Notes: generated by a model not told the origin, from the sequence alone. Positions 1-8,419 are shown, counted from the stretch's first letter. The stretch is 40,566 nt of DNA from Prolixibacteraceae bacterium (GCA_030602265.1 JAUWAB010000035.1:1-40566); one strand, 5' to 3'. Translations and numbers: made by a program.

Positions 1-59
1 TCAATTCCTACATAGAAACTTTGTCCATCAAAGGTTTTTTCATTAACTTTCGTCCGCAT
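1..59 (-). CDS. IS110-family transposase, N-terminal fragment cut by window edge
   Basis: Reading the minus strand from the ATG at 59 gives MRTKVNEKTFDGQSFYVGI and then the first two bases of an Asp codon before the window ends. A short basic leader followed by F-Y-V-G-I-D is the usual beginning of the DEDD (RuvC-like) domain of IS110-family transposases, where that Asp is the first catalytic acid. Such enzymes recombine DNA at the element's ends guided by an element-encoded RNA. Only 19 codons are visible, so the family call rests on one short motif. The start codon sits inside a 10-bp inverted repeat (56-65 with 107-116). The rest of the element lies outside the window to the left. A different protein with a VGID start cannot be excluded. 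Confidence 0.55.
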   Translation of the reverse strand, partial: MRTKVNEKTFDGQSFYVGI

Positions 60-116
60 AAGCTATTATTTTTAATTGTTTGATACATACGCAATTTATG
101 AAATTTTAGCTTATGC
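56..116 (-). promoter_or_regulatory. stem that would sequester the transposase start codon
   Basis: GCATAAGCTA at 56-65 is the exact reverse complement of TAGCTTATGC at 107-116. In the minus-strand transcript the two arms can pair, and the ATG at 59-57 lies inside the stem. This could limit transposase translation from read-through transcripts or form part of a structured RNA. Seen directly; function inferred. Confidence 0.35.
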
Positions 117-175
117 ATTTATTTTTCAAACATAACACCTCCGCGTGAGAATAAATTAAATCTCTGCGTTCTCTG
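60..175 (-). mobile_element. probable 5' non-coding end of the IS110-type element (candidate bridge RNA region)
   Basis: This AT-rich stretch lies directly upstream of the putative IS110 transposase start and contains no ORF. In IS110-group elements the upstream non-coding end is known to encode the bridge RNA. A 10-bp inverted repeat (56-65 and 107-116) encloses a 41-nt loop here. The element's outer end is not determined; the sequence changes character near 130-175, where GC-rich repeat-like sequence begins. That this is bridge-RNA template is inference from position and family. Confidence 0.3.
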
Positions 176-176
176 C

Positions 177-227
177 CCGAATGACCTCGTTCAGGCGGGC
201 CTGTCCGAATGACCTCGTTCAGGCGGG
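177..227. repeat. two tandem copies of a 23-bp unit, 28-bp period
   Basis: The unit CCGAATGACCTCGTTCAGGCGGG occurs at 177-199 and 205-227 (here split as a CCGAATGACC start and a TCGTTCAGGCGGG end). The spacer supplies GCCTG at 199-203, which pairs with CAGGC at 220-224, so the second copy can fold. It is GC-rich in an otherwise AT-rich region and looks like a dispersed intergenic repeat. Two copies with a 5-nt gap do not make a CRISPR array. Confidence 0.6.
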
Positions 228-256
228 TCCGCGAGACCCCTCTCCTGTTTTTTTTT
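225..256 (+). terminator. weak hairpin followed by T tract
   Basis: GGGTC at 225-229 pairs with GACCC at 235-239 around a 5-nt loop, and a run of T begins near 248. The gap between stem and T run makes this a poor intrinsic terminator. It would protect dnaE from transcription arriving from the left. Confidence 0.2.
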
Positions 257-317
257 AGATTTTTTTTCTTGGGAAAGTGTACTGGTATAAAATAATGATT
301 ATATTATAAGCATAAAA

Positions 318-336
318 ATGATTAAAAAATAATCAT
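318..336. promoter_or_regulatory. dyad in front of the dnaE start
   Basis: ATGATTA at 318-324 and TAATCAT at 330-336 form a perfect 7-bp inverted repeat around AAAAA, ending 5 nt before the dnaE ATG at 342. It could be an operator for a damage-responsive repressor or a chance AT-rich dyad. No Bacteroidota-type promoter was recognised nearby. Confidence 0.25.
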
Positions 337-341
337 AAACC

Positions 342-3281
342 ATGTATCTTAATTGTCATAGTTATTTCAGTCTGCGTTACGGGACACTTTCCGTGGAGAA
401 GCTGGTGGAGGAGGCTGCAGCGCATGGTGTCAGGGCGATGGCACTTACGGATATCAACAACTCAACCGGGGTCCTTGATTTTGTCAGGGCCTGCAGGGAG
501 CAGCAGATCAAGCCGCTGGCGGGGATTGAATTCCGGAATGAACAGTTTCCGCTTTACACGGGCATTGCCCGGAACAATGAGGGGTTTTATGAGCTGAACG
601 ATTTTCTGAGCCATCATACGATTGGTAAGAAGTTATTTCCGAACATGCCGCCTTACCTGCCCAATGTCTGGTTTGTATTCCCCTTCGGAAGCCGGAAACT
701 GGAACAGCTGAGCGAGAATGAGTTTCTGGGTGTCAGGCAGGCCGACCTGAACCGGATGCGCTATCAGTACACCCGTTCTGCTTACCGGAAGATGGTGGCA
801 TGGCGTACCGTAACTTTTGCAGGCACCGATGATTATTCGTTGCACCGGCATCTCCGCGCCATCGACAACAACATACTGCTGAGCCGGTTAACCGGTTCCA
901 TGGTTGCATCGGGCGATGAGACCTTCATCCGGGAAACTGAGTTACTGGAGCAGTTTGCCGATTTTCCGGAGTTGCTCCAGAATACCCGGAGGATCATCGA
1001 TGAGAGCAGCATTGATTTTGACTATAAGTCGATCAAGAACAAGCAGACTTTTACCGGGAGCCGCAACGACGACCGGTCGCTGCTGGAGAAGCTGGCGCTT
1101 GACGGCTGGAAATACCGCTACGGGGACAGCCGGGAGGCACTTGACCGTGTGCGGCATGAACTGGAGATAATCGACAAGCTGGGTTTCTCCTCTTACTTCC
1201 TGATTACCTGGGACATCATCCGCTATTCCATGGGGCGGGGATTTTACCATGTAGGGCGGGGGAGCGGTGCCAACAGCGTGGTTGCTTACTGCCTCCGGAT
1301 TACCGATGTGGATCCCATCGAGCTGAATCTCTATTTTGAGCGGTTTATCAATCCGAAACGTTCTTCGCCGCCCGATTTCGATATCGATTTTTCGTGGAAG
1401 GACCGGGACGAGGTCCAGGACTATATCTTCAAACGGCACGGGCCCAGACATACTGCCCTGCTGGGAACCATCACCACGTTCCAGGGGCGCTCCATTTTGC
1501 GCGAACTGGGCAAGGTGTACGGGCTTCCGAAGAATGAGATCGATGTGCTGGTCAACGAACCGGAGAGCCATCTGTATGAGAATGAACTTACCCGCCGGAT
1601 GAACCGTATCGGTGCCCTCCTCGACAACTTTCCCAATAACCGCAGCATTCATGCCGGGGGGATACTGATCTCGGAAAAGCCCATCAACTATTATACGGCC
1701 CTGGATATGCCCCCCAAGGGGTTTCAGACCACCCAGTGGGATATGTATGTAGCCGAATCGATCGGGTTTGAGAAGATCGATATCCTGAGTCAGCGGGGAA
1801 TCGGGCACATACAGGAGAGTGTGGAGATCATACAGCGGAACCGGGATCAGAAAATTGATGTTCACCGGGTTCAGGATTTCAAGACAGACCCCCGGGTGCA
1901 GGAACAGCTTAAATCGGGAGAGACCACCGGCTGTTTTTACATTGAGAGTCCGGCCATGCGCGGACTGCTCATGAAACTTCGCTGCGACAATTATCTGTCG
2001 CTGGTGGCGGCCAGTTCCATCATCCGGCCGGGAGTGTCGAAAAGCGGGATGATGCGTGAGTACATACAGCGGTTTCATAACCCTGATAATATTGATTACC
2101 TGCATCCGGTGATGAAAGAGCAGCTTGGGGAGACTTTCGGCGTGATGGTCTACCAGGAGGATGTGCTGAAGGTGTGTCACCATTTTGCAGGTCTCGACCT
2201 CGCTGATGCCGATGTACTGCGCCGGGCCATGAGTGGCAAGTACCGGTCGAAAGCGGAGTTTCAGCGTATTGTGGACAAATTTTTCAGCAATTGTGAGGAG
2301 AGGGGGTACCCGAAGGAACTGAGCCGGGAGGTGTGGCGGCAGATTGAAAGCTTTGCCGGATATTCCTTTTCGAAAGCCCATTCGGCATCGTATGCCGTGG
2401 AGAGTTTCCAGAGCCTTTACCTGAAAGCATATTATCCGCTGGAGTTTATGGTGGCGGTGATGAACAACTTCGGGGGTTTTTACCGCACCTGGGTGTATGT
2501 GAACGAAGCCCGCCGGTGCGGGGCAAAAATTGAACTGCCCTGTGTCAACCACAGTGAATTGCTGAATACCATTGAGGGGAGTACGATCTATCTGGGTTTT
2601 GTCCTTTTATCGGGACTGGAGGAGAAAATGGCGAATGCTATTGTAGAGGAGCGCCGCCGCTTTGGACCTTACCGCTCACTTGATGATTTTGTCGGCCGTG
2701 TACCGGTGAAGAAAGAGCAGATCATCCTGCTGATCCGGATAGGGGCGCTCCGGTTTACCGGAAAGCCAAAGGCCCGTCTCCTCTGGGAAGTGCATATGCT
2801 GCTCACACAGAAACGTACGCTTCAGATCCAGCAACAGTTGTTTGTACAGCAACGAAAGCCGTTTACCTTGCCGGTCTTTGAAGAAAACCCGGTTGAGGCG
2901 GTATACGACGAAATCGAACTGTTGGGATTTCCGGTCACCCAGACCTTCTATCAGCTGCTCCAGACCCGCTGGAGGGGGCCAGTAAATGCCGGAAGCCTTT
3001 CGCAGCACGTCGGGGAGGTGATCAAATTGCTGGGCTTATTGGTTACCATCAAGTATGTACGGACCTCGAAGGGGGAGGTGATGCATTTCGGGTGTTTCCT
3101 GGATGAGCATGGTGAATTCTTCGATACGGTACATTTCCCGGATTCCCTGAGGGATTACCCGTTTAAGGGAAACGGCGTTTACCTCTTGTTAGGCAAGGTA
3201 AGCTCCGAGTTCGGCCATCCCTCAATCGAAATCCAGAAGATGGCCAAAATGCCGATTCTGCCCGATCCAAGGGGGAAATAG
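342..3281 (+). CDS. DNA polymerase III alpha subunit, short error-prone (DnaE2/ImuC-like) type
   Basis: This 979-residue protein is a C-family DNA polymerase. The N-terminal PHP domain (about 1-65) is recognisable but its usual TDHG motif is TDIN, so a metal-binding His is lost and PHP nuclease activity is unlikely. The polymerase core has GRGSGA at 305-310, the catalytic PDFDIDF at 344-350 and a KIDILSQRG segment near 480 carrying the third Asp. A helix-hairpin-helix-like region follows near 780, and an OB-fold-like stretch lies near 905-960. Replicative DnaE is usually about 1150-1250 residues; this shorter form resembles the accessory, mutagenic-repair paralogues. An in-frame stop just upstream supports the ATG at 342. 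No imuB or dinB partner is visible; the upstream neighbour is the transposase remnant. Polymerase identity is sure, the error-prone subclass is inferred. Confidence 0.88.
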   Translation: MYLNCHSYFSLRYGTLSVEKLVEEAAAHGVRAMALTDINNSTGVLDFVRACREQQIKPLAGIEFRNEQFPLYTGIARNNEGFYELNDFLSHHTIGKKLFPNMPPYLPNVWFVFPFGSRKLEQLSENEFLGVRQADLNRMRYQYTRSAYRKMVAWRTVTFAGTDDYSLHRHLRAIDNNILLSRLTGSMVASGDETFIRETELLEQFADFPELLQNTRRIIDESSIDFDYKSIKNKQTFTGSRNDDRSLLEKLALDGWKYRYGDSREALDRVRHELEIIDKLGFSSYFLITWDIIRYSMGRGFYHVGRGSGANSVVAYCLRITDVDPIELNLYFERFINPKRSSPPDFDIDFSWKDRDEVQDYIFKRHGPRHTALLGTITTFQGRSILRELGKVYGLPKNEIDVLVNEPESHLYENELTRRMNRIGALLDNFPNNRSIHAGGILISEKPINYYTALDMPPKGFQTTQWDMYVAESIGFEKIDILSQRGIGHIQESVEIIQRNRDQKIDVHRVQDFKTDPRVQEQLKSGETTGCFYIESPAMRGLLMKLRCDNYLSLVAASSIIRPGVSKSGMMREYIQRFHNPDNIDYLHPVMKEQLGETFGVMVYQEDVLKVCHHFAGLDLADADVLRRAMSGKYRSKAEFQRIVDKFFSNCEERGYPKELSREVWRQIESFAGYSFSKAHSASYAVESFQSLYLKAYYPLEFMVAVMNNFGGFYRTWVYVNEARRCGAKIELPCVNHSELLNTIEGSTIYLGFVLLSGLEEKMANAIVEERRRFGPYRSLDDFVGRVPVKKEQIILLIRIGALRFTGKPKARLLWEVHMLLTQKRTLQIQQQLFVQQRKPFTLPVFEENPVEAVYDEIELLGFPVTQTFYQLLQTRWRGPVNAGSLSQHVGEVIKLLGLLVTIKYVRTSKGEVMHFGCFLDEHGEFFDTVHFPDSLRDYPFKGNGVYLLLGKVSSEFGHPSIEIQKMAKMPILPDPRGK

Positions 3282-3348
3282 CCAGTATTGGAAGGCCATA
3301 GCTTAAGCAAGATTGAAGGAAATTATTCTGAAATTATTCTGAAAAAGA

Positions 3349-3376
3349 ACGACCGCAGGATTTTTCCTGCGGTCGT
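3349..3376. terminator. strong hairpin between dnaE and susD (bidirectional)
   Basis: ACGACCGCAGGA (3349-3360) and TCCTGCGGTCGT (3365-3376) pair perfectly over 12 bp with a TTTT loop. On the minus strand the stem is followed by a T-rich tract (complement of 3341-3347), so it is a good intrinsic terminator for susC-susD. On the plus strand the following sequence is less T-rich. An 11-bp direct repeat (AAATTATTCTG at 3320-3330 and 3331-3341) lies next to it. Confidence 0.75.
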
Positions 3377-3408
3377 CTTAATAATTAATTCAAAACACCT
3401 GTATCCAT

Positions 3409-4938
3409 CTAATAACCCGGATTCTGTTGCAATCCCGGATTTGCATTAATAGCAGTCTGAGGAATCGGGAATATCAGGTTTTTGGCGGCTGTAGCAGCTT
3501 TCCATCCAGGGATAGGATCCAGGAATTTTCCAAACCTGATCATATCCTGACGAGAGGTGATTTCCCATGCCAGTTCGAACCGTCTTTCCTGATATATATC
3601 ATCCAGAGTCACGCTGGTTTTCAGTTTCGCCGGGCTGTCGAACGCACGTTTCCTGATTTCATTAACCAGTCGGGTAGCTTCAGTATTGTCCTGATTCAAT
3701 CTTACAAGGGCTTCAGCTTTCATCAGATAAACATCAGCCAGTCGGAAGATGCCGAAATCGTTTTCCATATCGCCATTCTGGCCGCTTTCAAACTCCCATT
3801 TCCAGCAACGGGCACCATCTTCCTGTTCAACCTGTCCCCAGCCGTCGGCATCGATATTATACTTGTAGGTAATATCGATCGTGTGGTTCAGTTCCCTTCC
3901 ATGGGCAGTAATGAGGATCTTGCCGTCAAGTCCGTATAAGGGACCAGTCATAAAAGACCATCCCAGGCGTTTGTCATCCTGATCATAAGCTTTTACATAG
4001 GGAGGCATGGCACTGATACCATTCCAGGTACCAATCTTCAGGTTAAGCGGTATCGGAGCCAGGTAGTGCAGAGTTCTTTGGGCCAGGTGGTTGCCCCCGT
4101 CACTGGTACTGAATACGATCGGAAAAATGATCTCTTTGGAATTCTGGTTCTGGACCACAAAACTGGCTTTAAAGTTGGGCTCGATCACATAAGGCAATCC
4201 CATGACAACATTACATGCCTGGATACATTCCTGCCATTTTGGACCGCCATCCGGGTTCCATACCATCGCATTCAGGTACATTTTAGCCAGGAGGGTATAC
4301 ACAACACCCTTGGTGATTTTTCCATAACTGGATGAGGTAACGTCGCTCCGGACGATGTCTTTGATAGCATTCAATTCTGACAGGACAAAAGCGTATACTT
4401 CCTTTCTGGATTTGGTAACAGGCAATGAGGTATCTTTAAAATTGGTTACAATCGGAACGTTTCCGTAGTAATCAAGCAGCAGGTAATACCAGAAAGCCCT
4501 TACGCCGCGTATTTCAGCAAGAATCTGTTCCTTATTGGCGATGGAAGGATTCTCGTCGATCATGGAATAGATGCGGTTACAGCTGGAAACAGCACTCATA
4601 GCCGAATTATAAGAACCTCTTACCAGACTGGTATTGGGTGTCCATGTGTGAAGCCTGAGTTCTTTGAACTGTCCGCCGTCCCACCAGTCACCTCCCCTGC
4701 GTGTTGGAGTGATGGCCATATCTGATGAACATTCGCTGAGCAGGAAGAAGTTGCCGGGGAATACCCCTTTGAGTGTTCTGTAGATTGGTGCGATCAGTGA
4801 GTTTATCTCAGCAGTAGTCTTACCGAATTCATCAACCGGAAGCCTGTCGTAAACCTCTTCGTCGAGATTGGTGCAGCCCTGGTAAATAAACGACAGGGCA
4901 AGGACGAAGATCAATGAAAATATTTTTGTTTTTTTCAT
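3409..4938 (-). CDS. SusD/RagB-family outer-membrane glycan-binding lipoprotein
   Basis: This protein is the surface-exposed lipoprotein that caps a SusC transporter and binds the oligosaccharide being imported. From the ATG at 4938 it is 509 residues, usual for the family. It begins MKKTKIFSLIFVLALSF and then YQGC, a lipobox with the lipidated Cys near residue 22. The body shows SusD features: an early NSLIAPIYRTLKG helix, the AEIRGVRAFWYYLLLDYYGNVPIV tetratricopeptide-like stretch (here abbreviated: RAFWYYLLLDYYGNVP), and a C-terminal RLADVYLMKAEALVRLNQ ... ERRFELAWE block. It lies 19 nt downstream of the susC stop and shares its transcript. A TTG start 12 nt upstream is possible but would only lengthen the signal peptide. 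The bound glycan cannot be read from the sequence. Confidence 0.95.
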   Translation of the reverse strand: MKKTKIFSLIFVLALSFIYQGCTNLDEEVYDRLPVDEFGKTTAEINSLIAPIYRTLKGVFPGNFFLLSECSSDMAITPTRRGGDWWDGGQFKELRLHTWTPNTSLVRGSYNSAMSAVSSCNRIYSMIDENPSIANKEQILAEIRGVRAFWYYLLLDYYGNVPIVTNFKDTSLPVTKSRKEVYAFVLSELNAIKDIVRSDVTSSSYGKITKGVVYTLLAKMYLNAMVWNPDGGPKWQECIQACNVVMGLPYVIEPNFKASFVVQNQNSKEIIFPIVFSTSDGGNHLAQRTLHYLAPIPLNLKIGTWNGISAMPPYVKAYDQDDKRLGWSFMTGPLYGLDGKILITAHGRELNHTIDITYKYNIDADGWGQVEQEDGARCWKWEFESGQNGDMENDFGIFRLADVYLMKAEALVRLNQDNTEATRLVNEIRKRAFDSPAKLKTSVTLDDIYQERRFELAWEITSRQDMIRFGKFLDPIPGWKAATAAKNLIFPIPQTAINANPGLQQNPGY

Positions 4939-4957
4939 AACTAAGTACAATTAAAGG

Positions 4958-7954
4958 TTAAAAACTGATATTCACACCCACTGAAAGGGTCCGGGATTTT
5001 GGATAATACTCACGACCTTCAACCCCCGGGTCAAGACCTGACATTTCAACTTCAGGATCTAATCCGGTGTAATTGGTAATGGTGAACAGATTTTGTCCGG
5101 TTATGTATACCCTCAGCTTCTGAATTTCTTTTACCCGGGATACATCAAACGTATACCCCAGACTTGCGTTATCCAGGCGGAGGAATGAACCTTTTTCTAT
5201 ATAATAACTGCAGTATTTGGGATTTTCAGTCAGGCCGCTGGTAAGTGCTTCACGCAATACATTCGCTCCTGGCAGCCACTGGGTGGTTGCATAGGACATT
5301 TTGGAGAAATTGAGCAGGTCATTTCCGTAAACTCCACGGAAGAAAAAGTTGAGTTCCCAGTTCTTCCAGTTAATAATATTGGAGAAACCATAGGTTAATT
5401 TGGGTTGTGCTGATCCGATATAGGTGCGGTCATCATTAGTCAGGCCTGGCTTACCGTCAATCAAGTCATCCATGATATACTTGCCGTTTGCATCAAGGCC
5501 GGAGCTCTTCCATCCATAGAATGTACCCACTTCGCGGCCTTCTTCGACAATATGTGTGGTATTGTCAGATCCACCCCTGATCCATGCCGATCCGGTTAGA
5601 ATTCTGCTGGTTACAAACTCGTCATTGGACAGACTGGTGATTTTGTTTTTATTGTGGGCAAGATTGATCGATGAAGACCATCTCAGGTTGTTACTGCGGA
5701 TAATATCACCACTGAGCAGAAACTCCACTCCTTTGTTCGACATAGAGCCTACGTTAGCCAGCATGGTTGCATGGAGGTAGGGGGGAACTGGAACAGCATA
5801 GGTATACAGCAGGTCATTGGTCTGTTTGTCGTAGTATTCAATGGTACCGCTCAGGCGGCTGTTCCAAAGGCTGAAATCGATACCCACGTTTAACATAGCC
5901 GTTTCTTCCCATTTCAGATTCGGGTTGGCATTCTGGCTGATCTGATAGGCACGGAACCATTTTCCGTTGTCGTAATATTGTCCGGCAGCGCCATATAACT
6001 GCAGCGACTGGTAAGGATCAATACCATCCTGGTTGCCGGAAACCCCATAACCAGCTCTCAGTTTGAGGTCATCAAGGAAGGTTGCCCCTTTCAGGAAGGA
6101 TTCTTCGTTGATACGCCAGGCTGCAGAAACGGAAGGGAACATGGCCCATTTATGGTTATCACCGAATTTTGAGGAACCGTCACGACGCAGAGATACCGTC
6201 AGGATATACTTTTCCATATAACTGTAGTTTGCCCTTCCAAAGAAGGAAATCAGCTTGTTCATATTGGCACCTGACCACACATCACCCGACCGGAGATTTT
6301 CACCGGCACCCAGGTTGTTGTACCCGAAGAAATTGGTTACAAACTGCCGGTTCTGGGCTCCGGATCTCTGGTAGTAATTGTCTTCGTATGAATAGCCTGC
6401 CAGGAAGTTCATGGTATGGCTGTTGACTTGTTTTCTGTAGTTTAAGGTTGTCTCCAGCAGGTTTTTATCATTGGTCCAGTTGGTCCTTTGTGCAAATCCC
6501 TGATCGTTGCGTCCTCTTTCTGTCTGCGAATTGTAAAAGAGACCATAATCTTCGCTGCTTCTTTCTTTCAGGAGATTGATACCGGCAGTTAGTCCTTCGA
6601 ACAAATAGAGATCAGCTCTCATATTTCCGAAGAAAATGCTGTTTTTGGTACGCCGCTTATTATATTCAATATTGCGTACCGGGTTCCCCTGGTCGTATTC
6701 CAATGAGTCGAACCACGTTCCATCTGCATTTTTCACCGGATAAACAGGGATCATATTATAGGCAAGAACAAAATTTCGGGTATCGGTGGGTGAGAAGTCG
6801 CGCATGGTCATGGATCCTGTAAAGGTGAGGTCGAGTCTGTCGTTGAGCGCTTTCTGATTGAAAGTTACCCTGGCGTTATAGCGTTCTGCCTGGTTGTCTT
6901 TTACAACGCCTTCCTGGCCGAGGTAAGAAAGTGAAGCCCTGTAGCTGCTGTTCCTTCCGCCACCCGACATAGAAAAGCTGTGGTTCTGGCTGATGCCGGT
7001 ACGCATGATTTCATCAAACCAGTCGGTTGTGGCACCTTTATCGAGTCCCGTTACATTGATGTTGTTTTTCGAAGCGTAATCACGCCATTCCTGGGCATTC
7101 AGCACGTCAGGCACGTTGGTAACCGTACTCATGGCCACATAACCGTCGTATTCAACAAGACTAAGGTCTTTCTTCCCTTTCTTGGTGGTAACCAGAATAA
7201 CACCGCTGGCTGACCTTGATCCGTAAATTGCTGCTGCGGAAGCATCTTTCAGTACACTGATTGATTCAATGTCGTGCGGGGCAACCGATGAAAGGCTCAT
7301 TCCGGGCACTCCGTCGATGACAATAAATGGCTGACTGCTGCCGGTTAATGAAGAGGTCCCCCTCAGCCTGAGCGTCTGTCCACGGGTAATGTCACCGCTC
7401 CCCTGAGTAATGGTGAGCCCTGCCACCTTGCCTTTCAGCAGGTCAACCGCATTCTGTGTCACCCCTTTGTTGAAGTTCTTTTCTGAAATGTTGGCAACCG
7501 AACCGGATATTTCACGACGGGTTTGTGTTCCATATCCAACGGCAACCACCTCGCTCAGTGCAATGGCATCTTCCTCCAGGCTGACATTAATCGTGGTACG
7601 CCCGTTAATGTCCACCGTTAAAGACTTCATTCCCACAAATGAAAAAGTCAACTGGGTGGCGGAACCGGCGTCTAAAGTGTATTTTCCGTCAAAACCGGTG
7701 ACAGTACCTGTCGTGGTGCCGGGAATTATTACCGTCACACCAGGGAGAGGCTCACCGGTAACAGCGGTCACCGTACCGGAAACAATAGTTCCCTGAGGCT
7801 GTTGGGCCCCATTGGCATATCCCGTATATGCCACCAGCTGGATACATGCCAGCAGTAAAATAAACAACTTTAGTCTCATAAGCTTTACGTGTTTAAATTC
7901 TACCCTTTTAATTAGGTAATTGATTAATTTTTTAAGAATAATTTGTAGTTTCAT
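4958..7954 (-). CDS. SusC/RagA-family TonB-linked outer-membrane transporter
   Basis: This is a 998-residue TonB-dependent transporter that takes oligosaccharides across the outer membrane together with its SusD partner encoded just downstream. After a long basic leader it has a signal segment (MRLKLFILLLACIQLVAYTG, from residue 26), a carboxypeptidase-regulatory-like beta domain (about 58-140, with FDGKYTL), the plug domain (about 150-260, with YGSRSASGVILVTTKKGK), and a C-terminal barrel ending in SVGVNISF. The ITNYTGLDPEV motif near the C-terminus is typical of the family. The first ATG is at 7954; an ATG at 7879 would remove 25 residues and start right at the signal peptide, so the start is uncertain. 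No glycoside hydrolase or regulator accompanies the pair. Confidence 0.95.
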   Translation of the reverse strand: MKLQIILKKLINYLIKRVEFKHVKLMRLKLFILLLACIQLVAYTGYANGAQQPQGTIVSGTVTAVTGEPLPGVTVIIPGTTTGTVTGFDGKYTLDAGSATQLTFSFVGMKSLTVDINGRTTINVSLEEDAIALSEVVAVGYGTQTRREISGSVANISEKNFNKGVTQNAVDLLKGKVAGLTITQGSGDITRGQTLRLRGTSSLTGSSQPFIVIDGVPGMSLSSVAPHDIESISVLKDASAAAIYGSRSASGVILVTTKKGKKDLSLVEYDGYVAMSTVTNVPDVLNAQEWRDYASKNNINVTGLDKGATTDWFDEIMRTGISQNHSFSMSGGGRNSSYRASLSYLGQEGVVKDNQAERYNARVTFNQKALNDRLDLTFTGSMTMRDFSPTDTRNFVLAYNMIPVYPVKNADGTWFDSLEYDQGNPVRNIEYNKRRTKNSIFFGNMRADLYLFEGLTAGINLLKERSSEDYGLFYNSQTERGRNDQGFAQRTNWTNDKNLLETTLNYRKQVNSHTMNFLAGYSYEDNYYQRSGAQNRQFVTNFFGYNNLGAGENLRSGDVWSGANMNKLISFFGRANYSYMEKYILTVSLRRDGSSKFGDNHKWAMFPSVSAAWRINEESFLKGATFLDDLKLRAGYGVSGNQDGIDPYQSLQLYGAAGQYYDNGKWFRAYQISQNANPNLKWEETAMLNVGIDFSLWNSRLSGTIEYYDKQTNDLLYTYAVPVPPYLHATMLANVGSMSNKGVEFLLSGDIIRSNNLRWSSSINLAHNKNKITSLSNDEFVTSRILTGSAWIRGGSDNTTHIVEEGREVGTFYGWKSSGLDANGKYIMDDLIDGKPGLTNDDRTYIGSAQPKLTYGFSNIINWKNWELNFFFRGVYGNDLLNFSKMSYATTQWLPGANVLREALTSGLTENPKYCSYYIEKGSFLRLDNASLGYTFDVSRVKEIQKLRVYITGQNLFTITNYTGLDPEVEMSGLDPGVEGREYYPKSRTLSVGVNISF

Positions 7955-7962
7955 TTACATTT

Positions 7963-7984
7963 TAAAGCTGGTGACTCAGCTTTA
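7963..7984 (-). promoter_or_regulatory. hairpin just upstream of the susC start
   Basis: TAAAGCTG (7963-7970) and CAGCTTTA (7977-7984) form a perfect 8-bp stem with a 6-nt loop, ending 8 nt before the susC ATG at 7954. It has no T tract after it, so it is more likely to affect translation initiation or RNA stability than termination. Confidence 0.45.
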
Positions 7985-8017
7985 TGGATGCATTATTGCA
8001 GCCTGGTTCTTTAACAT
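7982..8017 (-). other. possible 11-codon leader ORF in the susC 5' leader
   Basis: On the minus strand an ATG at 8017 opens MLKNQAAIMHP and stops at 7982. It is preceded by AAAGGAGGT (complement of 8031-8039), an almost perfect Shine-Dalgarno sequence, 13-14 nt upstream, which is notable because Bacteroidota genes mostly lack one. The spacing is longer than optimal. Its stop codon lies in the hairpin at 7963-7984. Existence as a translated peptide is inference. Confidence 0.25.
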
Positions 8018-8163
8018 TCTTTATAATTTAACCTCCTTTCTTCAATTCGTTTAGTGTTAGTTTTATCGTGTAGATTAATTTTCTCTCCGGATGCTTATGG
8101 AATTACTACATTCCCTGAAAATTAGTGAATTAGATTAAGCTGATTGGTTAAGATCGTAACTAA

Positions 8164-8194
8164 CAAAACTACGCAAATTCATTATAATTTCAAA
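8164..8194 (-). promoter_or_regulatory. Bacteroidota-type promoter of susC-susD
   Basis: Read on the minus strand, TTTG (complement of 8191-8194), a 19-nt spacer, and TAGTTTTG (complement of 8164-8171) match the phylum consensus of a -33 TTG/TTTG and a -7 TAnnTTTG at 19-21 nt spacing. The transcript would start near 8157, giving a leader of about 200 nt before the ATG at 7954. Confidence 0.6.
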
Positions 8195-8372
8195 GTGCGG
8201 ATCTTATGTTATAGAGCATAAAGTAGACTTCAAAAAAATGATATTTGTTTGTATTTGATGCATATTTATGAATTATGATAATTGGTGGTATGCTTACAGG
8301 TACTGTTTCCCCTGATTTTTTTTTGCTTTTTCAGGCTGTTCAAACTGCAATGAATCATAAGCAGAAAATGAT

Positions 8373-8380
8373 TAATTTTG
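8373..8380 (+). promoter_or_regulatory. -7 element (TAATTTTG) for the DUF3472 gene
   Basis: TAATTTTG at 8373-8380 matches TAnnTTTG and lies 40 nt before the ATG at 8420. No clear TTG was found at the -33 position. The surrounding TTAATTTTGGA is identical to the element before the protease gene at 21629-21639. Confidence 0.4.
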
Positions 8381-8419
8381 GAATCTGTCATTAATGCATT
8401 CCAGCAAACCATTTATATT

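Larger units (their letters stand above)
7955..8419. other. intergenic region between divergent susC and DUF3472 genes
   Basis: This 465-nt AT-rich region holds the susC promoter (8164-8194), the susC leader with a possible short ORF and a hairpin, and a -7 element for the rightward gene (8373-8380). Nothing else was recognised. The shared control region suggests the two transcription units are linked functionally. Confidence 0.6.

Noticed and set aside
177-227. Repeat that could be mistaken for a short CRISPR array
   Set aside because: Only two units with a 5-nt gap, no spacer of normal length and no cas gene nearby.
942-2552. A 536-codon ORF on the minus strand inside dnaE
   Set aside because: It is antisense to a clear polymerase gene, has a composition typical of reverse-frame shadows and shows no domain.
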